This document shows, piece after piece, positions 7,255-12,014 of a stretch of DNA of 12,014 bases. How positions within the stretch are numbered: the first letter of the stretch is position 1; each line of letters starts with the position of its first letter. Location of the stretch: assembly GCA_964522665.1 (NCBI GenBank), contig CAZFVY010000149.1, forward strand, positions 1 to 12,014, written 5' to 3'. The DNA comes from CAZFVY01 sp964522665. GTDB taxonomy: Bacteria; Verrucomicrobiota; Verrucomicrobiia; Limisphaerales; CAZFVY01. The position numbers and the translations under genes were made by a program. The notes under the pieces are model-generated. The model was not told where the DNA came from. It did not search any database and worked only from the letters and a program-made list of their open reading frames with translations.

Positions 7255-7824
7255 TCAACCACCTTGCCAATAACTAAACAGCGGTCCGCCGGCGCCGTAC
7301 ACCGGGTCGGCGCTGGGCAGAGGCACGCGCAGAATCGCGGCGTCGGCCGCGGGGCGTTCCTCGGCGCGACCGTGCTTGAGGTCCAAATCGCGCCCGTCTG
7401 GATAAGCGCCCACGACGCTGAAATCGTGGCTCGCGCCGAGATTCTTGTGGCCGACTCCCGCCGGGATGATGACCACGTCTCCCGGCGCAACCTTGAGCGT
7501 CTGGCCCCGCTCTCCGCCGAAGCGCACGACCGCCGAGCCACGGAAAACGCCAAGCGCCTCGTGCGTGATGCTGTGATAGTGGTGAAACGGATAGATGCCA
7601 TCGCGCCAGCTATCGCCCCAGCGGTTGACCGCGAAGACGCGTTCAACGATGGCCGCCGGGTCGGCGCCGGAGAGTTTCAGCGCCCCGTGATAGACGAGCA
7701 ACGGCAACCGCGGATGGTTCGGAATCGTCCCGTCATCGGTGAACCGCAGCGCGGTCACCGTCGCCGCCGGATTGACCTCAGCCAATCGTTCGCCGTCCGG
7801 GGTTGGCCACGTCGAATCGCTCAC
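7255..7824 (-). CDS. YjlB-type cupin protein
   Basis: A protein of 189 aa of the cupin superfamily, close to the Bacillus YjlB group (COG4297), whose function is unknown. Seen: FTDDGTIPNHPRLPLLVYHG (about 28-47), hallmark of this group; cupin motif 1 in PFHHYHSITHEALGVFRG with His82, His84, Glu89 and Gly96; motif 2 in GDVVIIPAGVGHKNLG with Pro121, Gly123 and His126; and the closing VPLPSADPVYGAGGPLFSYW. The three His and one Glu would bind a divalent metal. It is soluble and cytoplasmic. The start is GTG at 7824, which overlaps the stop of HEAT protein 2 as GTGA, so the two are translationally coupled. No upstream domain belongs to it: the longer open frame reaching to 8688 is the wrong frame of HEAT protein 2. 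It is the last gene of the HEAT3-HEAT2-cupin operon, an odd pairing of a cytoplasmic enzyme-like protein with membrane-anchored scaffolds. Confidence 0.92.
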   Translation of the reverse strand: MSDSTWPTPDGERLAEVNPAATVTALRFTDDGTIPNHPRLPLLVYHGALKLSGADPAAIVERVFAVNRWGDSWRDGIYPFHHYHSITHEALGVFRGSAVVRFGGERGQTLKVAPGDVVIIPAGVGHKNLGASHDFSVVGAYPDGRDLDLKHGRAEERPAADAAILRVPLPSADPVYGAGGPLFSYWQGG

Positions 7825-8615
7825 GGCAGGGGTTGGGCCGCGGCCGCGCGCGGCAGCTTCTCGAGCGCGTTTTGCGCTTCGGCGGACACCCGCGCGTCTT
7901 TGTTCGTCACGGCCTTTTCGAGCGCCGGGATGCCCGCCGGGCCGAGACGCGCGAGCGTGTAAACCGCGTCGAGCGCGACTTGTTGCACGTTGTCGTTCAG
8001 AGCCTCGCCCAGCGCCGCCGCCGCCGGCGCCGCGCGCGGTCCCATTTGCATCAAGGCGCCCGCGGCCCGCGCGCGCACGACGCCATTGGTGTCTCGCAGC
8101 GAACCCACCAAGGCCGGGACGGCCTCGGGACCGATGCCCGCGAGCGCAAAACTCGCCGCCACTGACACGCCCGTATTCGGGTCGCGCAGGCCCTTCACCA
8201 GCGCCGGGATCGCCGCGCGCGCGTCCGGCCCGAGGTGACCCAAAGACTCCGCGGCCAGCGCCCGCCGCGCGACGCCGGTATCGATCCGCGGCAGCCGCTG
8301 TTGAATTGCCCCCGGTAAAAAGCGTTTGAGCTGCGCCAGGAACTGTTTGAACGGCGCGCCGCTCCGCTCGAACAGCGGGATCAAATGGGGCGTCGCGGCG
8401 GCGCCCATCGACTCGAGCGCAAGCGAAGCCATTAATTGATCCTGACTGTTGCCCGTTCCAAAATGCGCGACCCAATACGAGAGCGGCTTGCCCTGGATGA
8501 CCGGCTCGGCCGTTTTCCGCCGGATTATTTCCGCCGCGCGCCACAGTTCGAGACCAATCGCGCCGAGGACTACCCACGCGACCAGCGCGAGAATGATTTG
8601 TACCGGGCGTTTCAT
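7821..8615 (-). CDS. Membrane-anchored HEAT-repeat protein 2
   Basis: A protein of 264 aa. It starts with a signal anchor, MKRPVQIILALVAWVVLGAI (about 5-24). The shared motif EPVIQGKPLSYWVAHFG follows (about 37-53), then a first HEAT unit LALESMGAAATPHLIPLF and a linker FKQFLAQLKRFLPGAIQQRLP (about 89-109). About four HEAT repeats fill 116-258, with typical elements such as ARRALAAESLGHLGPDARAA, VRARAAGALMQMGPRAAPAA and LDAVYTLARLGPAGIPALEK. It has no catalytic motif. The solenoid is probably outside the membrane, by the anchor. Its ATG overlaps the stop of HEAT protein 3 (ATGA) and its TGA overlaps the GTG of the cupin, so it is the middle gene of a translationally coupled operon. Its repeats are clearly shorter in number than in HEAT protein 3. 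The partner is unknown. Confidence 0.9.
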   Translation of the reverse strand: MKRPVQIILALVAWVVLGAIGLELWRAAEIIRRKTAEPVIQGKPLSYWVAHFGTGNSQDQLMASLALESMGAAATPHLIPLFERSGAPFKQFLAQLKRFLPGAIQQRLPRIDTGVARRALAAESLGHLGPDARAAIPALVKGLRDPNTGVSVAASFALAGIGPEAVPALVGSLRDTNGVVRARAAGALMQMGPRAAPAAAALGEALNDNVQQVALDAVYTLARLGPAGIPALEKAVTNKDARVSAEAQNALEKLPRAAAAQPLP

Positions 8616-9967
8616 TCCGGGCCGGGGGCGGAACTTGGATCAATCTTGCGCAAGACCGCCGCCGCTTGACTGCTGATAAGTATGTCATCCTCGCGGCTCA
8701 TCGCGACCAGGATCGGAGCCAGTTCCTTCGTTCCGGGACCGATCGCGCCGAGCGCCAGCGCGGCCGCGTCCCGCGCCTCGAGATCCTTGTCCCTCAGCAG
8801 GCGGACCAAGGCGGGGATCGCGGGCTTGGCGGGCGGTCCGATGAATCCCAACGCCACCGCGGCGCCGGCGCGCACGCAAGGAACGTCGTCGCTCAGAACC
8901 GGAATCAGGTAGGGCGTCGCGGCCGGTCCCATGCGGCCCAGCGCGAACGCCGAACTCGGCGGCATCCGCAACGGTTTGGCGACCCGTTCGCGGCGCAAAT
9001 TCTCGACGAGCACGGGCGCGGCCTCCGCCGCGGCGGGACCGATCTGCCCCAAAAGAAACGCGGCTTCCCAGGCCAATTCCCGGTCGCGCACGGCCGCGAT
9101 CAAGACCGGCAGCGCGAGTTGAACTTCGCCACTGATCTGCCAGAGCGCTCTGGCCGCGCTCAACCGGACGTGGCCGTCTGGGTCGCGCAGCAACGGCGTA
9201 ATCGCCGGGACCGCTGACTGCGCCAACGCGCCCATGCCGCCCAGCGCTCCCGCGGCGGCCGCCCGAACCAGCGCCGAAGAATCCGCCAATCGCGCGCGCA
9301 ACGCCGCGCCGCTCGCCGCCCCGCCGGGGTCGAGCGCCCCCAACGTGATCGCGACTCGGGCACGCGTCTCGGGGTCGCGGTCCGCCAACGCCGCCTGCAA
9401 GGGCGCAACCGCCAGGCGCGCCGCCGCGCCAAAATCGCTCAGGCAGCGGGCCGCCTCGGTTCGCTCGCGCGCATCGCGATCTTTTAGCGCGGCGATCAAC
9501 GGGGGCAACGCGGCCGGTCCGAGCTTGCGGAGCGAACGCGCCGCCTCACGGGAAACCTCGGGATTATGGTCTTTGAGCGCCTGGACCAAACTTACCACCG
9601 CGGCCGGCGACCGAGCCTCCATTTGCCCCAGCACGATCGCGGCGCCTTCGCGCCAGCGGGCGGCGTCGATCAACTCAAATCGCAGCGCCGGCCAGTGGCG
9701 TCCGAGCGTAGTCAATTCCTTCTTAAACGGCGCGTCCTGCGCCCGGAGCGCGTCGATGAGATAAGGCGTCGCCGGTTCGCCGATTCGACAAAGCGCCAAT
9801 CCCGCTTGCCGGCGCACTTCATATTCCGGACTGCTGAGATCGCGGACCCACGCCCGCGCGGACCGACCTTCGCACCGCGGCGCGTCCGCGGCGACACCGC
9901 GGCCCACCGCGATCACCGCGGCGCCACCCAACAACGCCGCGAGGCCAAAAACGAGCGGTTTGCTCAT
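8612..9967 (-). CDS. Exported or membrane-anchored HEAT-repeat protein 3
   Basis: A protein of 451 aa and first gene of the HEAT3-HEAT2-cupin operon. The N-terminus MSKPLVFGLAALLGGAAVIA is hydrophobic (about 4-21) and may be a signal anchor or be cut near GVAADA (about 24-29). The family motif follows in degenerate form, CEGRSARAWVRDL (about 32-44), then GLALCRIGEPATPYLIDAL, a linker with DAPFKKELTTLGRHWP, and about ten HEAT repeats from about 105 to 442. These are regular and many follow A.aLg.iGP.a..a.P.L...L.D.d; examples are EAARSLRKLGPAALPPLIAA and GAAVALGFIGPPAKPAIPAL. It ends VLRKIDPSSAPGPE, sharing IDP with HEAT protein 1. ATG 9967 was chosen because the signal-like segment begins there; the frame is open to 10219, but that part is the wrong frame of the exonuclease gene. 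There is no Shine-Dalgarno. The regular repeats suggest recent repeat gain. The partner is unknown. Confidence 0.9.
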   Translation of the reverse strand: MSKPLVFGLAALLGGAAVIAVGRGVAADAPRCEGRSARAWVRDLSSPEYEVRRQAGLALCRIGEPATPYLIDALRAQDAPFKKELTTLGRHWPALRFELIDAARWREGAAIVLGQMEARSPAAVVSLVQALKDHNPEVSREAARSLRKLGPAALPPLIAALKDRDARERTEAARCLSDFGAAARLAVAPLQAALADRDPETRARVAITLGALDPGGAASGAALRARLADSSALVRAAAAGALGGMGALAQSAVPAITPLLRDPDGHVRLSAARALWQISGEVQLALPVLIAAVRDRELAWEAAFLLGQIGPAAAEAAPVLVENLRRERVAKPLRMPPSSAFALGRMGPAATPYLIPVLSDDVPCVRAGAAVALGFIGPPAKPAIPALVRLLRDKDLEARDAAALALGAIGPGTKELAPILVAMSREDDILISSQAAAVLRKIDPSSAPGPE

Positions 9968-10044
9968 GGCGCCAAGGTACTCGATCACGCGCCCGCGGGA
10001 AAGGGTTGATTCCCAAATCGACGCGCGCGGACGCGCAACGCCGG

Positions 10045-10764
10045 TTATTTGACGCCCGCGAGGCGTTCCTTCCAGATCGTGTAGAGGAGCACGGTGGCCT
10101 GCACGTCCCGCAGGCAGTATTCGGCGATCTCGCGATAGCGGCCTTCGGCCATCAAGTTGTTGATGCTCATGCCGGTGACGCCGTGACTTTTCGGAGATTC
10201 GATGCCAAACGACTTGCAATAGAAATCAAGGTTGAACCGTCGCGCGGCGCCGTCGCGGCCGCTGACGCCGTAGAAGGTCAGTTGTTCGGCGAGGTCGCAA
10301 TGCGGGTCGGTTTGATACCGGTAACCGAGCCAGTCCTTGCGGGAGATTGGGATGTTGAGCAGCGCCGAGCGCAGGTAGAGAAACGGCACGTCGAAGCCGC
10401 GCCCGTTGAAGGTGACGATCGAGTCGTAATGCTTGGCCACGTCCCAAAACGCCGTCAACAATTCCGCCTCGTCGGCGAAGGGCACAAACTCAACTGGCCC
10501 GGCGTCCTCACCGCCCGCCTCGAAATCGTCCGCCAGAAAAAGCACCTGTCCGCGCGAGGTCTCGGCGTTCAACATCGCCAGGCAAACGGTTTGCGCCGTC
10601 AGCGGCCAGAGATTGAACTGCTGCTGGATCTCTCCGCGCCGGGTCTCGCGCTCGTCCCCCTCGGGCAGCTTGTTCGCGTCGCGGAAAAGGTATTCCTGCT
10701 GCGTCTCGTCGAACGTCTCCACCGGGAGCGCCGACGTCTCAATGTCAAATACCAGCTTGGCCAT
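10045..10764 (-). CDS. PolB-like 3'-5' exonuclease (DEDDy, RNase H-like fold)
   Basis: A protein of 239 aa matching the stand-alone 3'-5' exonucleases related to the proofreading domain of family B DNA polymerases. Exo I is FDIETSALP (Asp7, Glu9). Exo II is SIVTFNGRGFDVPFLYLRS (Asn120, Phe124, Asp125). Exo III is YCLRDVQATVLLY (Tyr216, Asp220), the YxxxD of the DEDDy group; Asp157 in HCDLAE and the SPKSHGVTG loop also fit the group. These four acids bind two metal ions and remove nucleotides from 3' ends. It is cytoplasmic, with a presumed role in DNA repair. The start is ATG 10764 (MAKLVFDIETS), directly after a run of seven C on the coding strand, with no Shine-Dalgarno. The frame is open upstream to ATG 10959 and would add (ESI)n from a tandem repeat; this is taken as non-coding. 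The gap to HEAT protein 3 downstream is 77 bp, so read-through into that operon is possible. Confidence 0.93.
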   Translation of the reverse strand: MAKLVFDIETSALPVETFDETQQEYLFRDANKLPEGDERETRRGEIQQQFNLWPLTAQTVCLAMLNAETSRGQVLFLADDFEAGGEDAGPVEFVPFADEAELLTAFWDVAKHYDSIVTFNGRGFDVPFLYLRSALLNIPISRKDWLGYRYQTDPHCDLAEQLTFYGVSGRDGAARRFNLDFYCKSFGIESPKSHGVTGMSINNLMAEGRYREIAEYCLRDVQATVLLYTIWKERLAGVK

Positions 10765-10815
10765 GGGGGGGTAGGTTAGTGAGGGAGATTCAATGGCGGC
10801 AAAGGCGCCGTCGGC

Positions 10816-10923
10816 CGACTCGGTGGACCCGATGGACTCGGTGGACCCGATGGACTCGGTGGACCCGATGGACTCGATGGACTCGATGGACTCGATGGAC
10901 TCGATGGACTCGATGGACTCGAT
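10816..10923. repeat. Tandem array of twelve 9-bp units
   Basis: Plus-strand units are GGACTCGAT, GGACTCGGT and GGACCCGAT. Reading from 10816: one slightly degenerate unit, then five units alternating between GGACCCGAT and GGACTCGGT ending in GGACCCGAT at 10861-10869, then six identical GGACTCGAT units (10870-10923). The alternating part is an 18-bp higher-order repeat, so the array grew in two phases. Because 9 is a multiple of 3, frames stay open through it. It starts 52 bp upstream of the exonuclease ATG. The identical units imply recent expansion or ongoing slippage. Confidence 0.93.
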
Positions 10924-10965
10924 TGGTTTGGCGCCCGTCTTTGGCCCCGGAGGGGACACCGAAAA

Positions 10966-11124
10966 TAGCCCGGCGTTTCAACGCCGGGTCCGCCGCCCTC
11001 CGAGGTAAAGTCCCGCAGGGACGGCTGAGACGCGGCGTTTGCCGGACGGATAGAAAAACGTCTCAGCCGTCCCTCCGGGACTTGTCGGAATCGCGGATAA
11101 ACCCGGCGCTGAAGCGCCGGGCTA
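10966..11124. repeat. Composite REP-like palindromic element, copy 2
   Basis: The same A-B-B'-A' order as at 4248-4408. A (10966-10989) has stem CCCGGCGT/ACGCCGGG with loop TTCA. B (11009-11032) holds GTCCCGCAGGGACGGCTGAG. B' (11059-11082) is B inverted with one mismatch. A' (11101-11124) is A inverted, CCCGGCGC/GCGCCGGG with loop TGAA. Between A and inverted A' two bases differ, and they pair with each other within the hairpin (T-A against C-G), so the stem is kept. This copy has no insertion and forms the better cruciform. Confidence 0.85.
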
Positions 11125-11131
11125 CTCTCAA

Positions 11132-11148
11132 TCGTCCCTTCGGGACGA
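11132..11148. repeat. Small TCGTCCC-TTC-GGGACGA hairpin
   Basis: A perfect 7-bp stem with loop TTC, directly after composite element copy 2. It corresponds to the hairpin at 4418-4432 after copy 1. A perfect 10-bp palindrome AGACGCGTCT follows at 11161-11170. Confidence 0.6.
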
Positions 11149-11277
11149 AACGGACGGGCGAGACGCGTCTGTCCAGGTTCAGGACCATTGAGATGTCGAG
11201 CGACGGTTGGCATGGATAGAAGTCCGCGATGCGCGCCTGCGCGCTCCTCCACAACTTTCGGCATGAACCCAACGCTT

Positions 11278-11324
11278 CGCTGCCGCAGAGATGCGGCGTT
11301 CACTGCGAAAGATGCTGGCGTTCC
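11278..11324. repeat. Two diverged 24-bp palindromic units in tandem
   Basis: Unit 1 (11278-11301) contains the hairpin GCCGCA-GAGA-TGCGGC. Unit 2 (11301-11324) aligns to it with the shared core GATGC.GGCGTTC but its stem has decayed (CTGCGAAAGATGCTGGCG). Together they look like a degraded short palindromic repeat array. Confidence 0.5.
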
Positions 11325-11500
11325 AATTTGATCGGTTCCCACTGCTTTGACGATGCCGGTTCGGCGCCCAACGGTTAAACTTTTCGGGTCCGCCACTTTT
11401 TACGCACCGGCTCCAGCGTTGGCCAGTTCTTTGTTCGTTCGCGGCGCGACTTCGAGTTGGGGCATTGATTGGCTACGGGCGACTTGCGGCGCCATGCGAA

Positions 11501-11613
11501 TCGGTCCCGGCCTTGCAGGCCGGAACAATCATTGTTGGGGACGATTTCCTGGGATTTCGCTTCGCTCCATCCCACGCTATCCCATGACGGGCTTTCAGCC
11601 CGTTCCGGACCGA
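11501..11613. repeat. Hairpin cluster inside an outer inverted repeat
   Basis: An outer 7-bp inverted repeat, TCGGTCC (11501-11507) and GGACCGA (11607-11613), encloses three hairpins. They are CCGGCCT-TGC-AGGCCGG (11507-11523), TGGGAT...ATCCCA (11550-11574) and ACGGGCT-TTC-AGCCCGT (11587-11603). The two flanking hairpins both have 7-bp stems and 3-base loops but different stem sequences. This organisation is not explained by any gene and looks like a mobile or REP-type unit. Confidence 0.6.
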
Positions 11614-11962
11614 AGCTTCGTACCATACGGTCCTAAAACGTCAACGACTCGAAGTCCCCCCGTTTCGACGGGCGCGTCTCCTTTTTTGTCGGTCTGCTGC
11701 GGATTTGGCCCAACCGACACCGATCTCACATCTTCCCGCCTCCCTCCCAAATCATCGACCAGTCAAAAAATGAGTCGCCCCGGTTTCGACGCGCACCGCA
11801 TTTTCGTTTCAGGGCAAACGCATCTAAATGTGGAACCCACCGAAGGTTGTTACCAATCCCACGGGATTCTCGATTCGACCCCGTTGTAGTCGCGAGGCAC
11901 TTGTTGCCGTAACCGGATTCCCATTCAGGAGGTCATCCATTTTTGCGCCCGCGCCTTCCTTC

Positions 11963-12014
11963 AGCCCCTGCGGGGCTGAGTCCTAAAGCCCAAGGATGGC
12001 GCAACGCGGCTTCC
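11963..12014. repeat. Palindromic repeat truncated by the window end
   Basis: AGCCCC-TGC-GGGGCT (11963-11977) is a perfect 6-bp hairpin, followed by GAGTCCTAAAGCCCAAGGATGG and a GCGCAACGCGGC stretch. The spacer-hairpin order resembles a dispersed repeat I recall from verrucomicrobial and planctomycete genomes; this is memory, not a search. AGGAGGT at 11927-11933 sits 9 bases before a TTG, with an open frame to the edge, but the peptide is repeat-derived. Confidence 0.45.

Larger units (their letters stand above)
10765..12014. other. Gene-free repeat region (1250 bp)
   Basis: No coding gene is supported from the exonuclease start to the window end. The region holds, in order, a 9-bp tandem array, a composite palindromic element, two diverged 24-bp units, a cluster of three hairpins, and a palindromic repeat cut by the window edge. 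Open frames here (minus 11396-10776, plus 11347-11889) run through the repeats, have no domain and give low-complexity or Pro/Ser/Arg-rich products. Stretches at about 11171-11277, 11325-11500 and 11614-11950 show nothing I recognise. Confidence 0.65.

Noticed and set aside
7825..8688. N-terminal extension of the cupin frame (to a 477-aa product)
   Set aside because: This part is the wrong frame of HEAT protein 2 and is low-complexity Arg/Gly/Ala; the cupin proper begins at GTG 7824 in a stop/start overlap.
9968..10219. N-terminal extension of HEAT protein 3
   Set aside because: It lies partly over the exonuclease gene in another frame and precedes a clear signal-like N-terminus at 9967.
10816..10923. 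CRISPR array
   Set aside because: Units are directly adjacent 9-bp repeats without unique spacers, and no cas gene is near.
10776..11396. Open frame of 206 aa on the minus strand
   Set aside because: It runs through the composite palindromic element and the 9-bp array, giving (SPS)n; no domain or ribosome site.
11347..11889. Open frame of 180 aa on the plus strand
   Set aside because: It crosses the hairpin cluster at 11501-11613, has no ribosome site or domain, and part of its product is a translated repeat.
11848..11890. tRNA-like T-arm (GATTCGACCCC)
   Set aside because: No acceptor stem, D-arm or anticodon arm can be built around it.

Overview
The window is GC-rich bacterial DNA. It most resembles an uncultured Verrucomicrobiota genome (Pedosphaera/Limisphaerales-like) or a close planctomycete/verrucomicrobial relative. 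That placement is inference. It rests on a DUF4914-type P-loop protein, three membrane-anchored HEAT-repeat proteins sharing a G-[KR]-x-[LA]-S-x-W-V-type N-terminal motif, an ECF sigma factor followed by a single-span membrane protein, weak use of Shine-Dalgarno sites, and gene-free spacers packed with short palindromic repeats. No rRNA, tRNA, CRISPR array, transposase or phage gene was found.

Layout. 1-158: leader with a weak hairpin. 159-2027 (+): DUF4914/PEPCK-like protein. 2097-4146 (-): three genes read in the order secretin-N/STN-like exported protein, ECF sigma factor, single-span membrane protein, which looks like an envelope-signalling module. 4147-4561: divergent spacer holding a composite palindromic repeat. 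4562-5176 (+): AlkA-type DNA glycosylase. 5197-6366 (-): HEAT protein 1. 6521-6910 (-): VOC (glyoxalase-fold) enzyme. 6911-7254: spacer with nothing convincing. 7255-9967 (-): tightly coupled operon of HEAT protein 3, HEAT protein 2 and a YjlB-type cupin, joined by ATGA and GTGA stop/start overlaps. 10045-10764 (-): PolB-like DEDDy 3'-5' exonuclease. 10765-12014: gene-free repeat region with a 12-unit 9-bp tandem array, a second copy of the composite palindromic element, two diverged 24-bp units, a hairpin cluster, and another palindromic repeat cut by the window end.

How the genes work together. Most genes look like ordinary chromosomal functions: DNA repair (glycosylase, exonuclease), small-molecule enzymes (VOC, cupin), and envelope proteins. 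The HEAT proteins are probably membrane-tethered scaffolds; their partners are unknown. The parts most worth a second look are the HEAT/HEAT/cupin operon, the sigma/membrane/STN cluster, and the repeat architecture shared by the two spacers, where a paired base change supports a conserved hairpin. I see no clear-cut new defence or mobile system.
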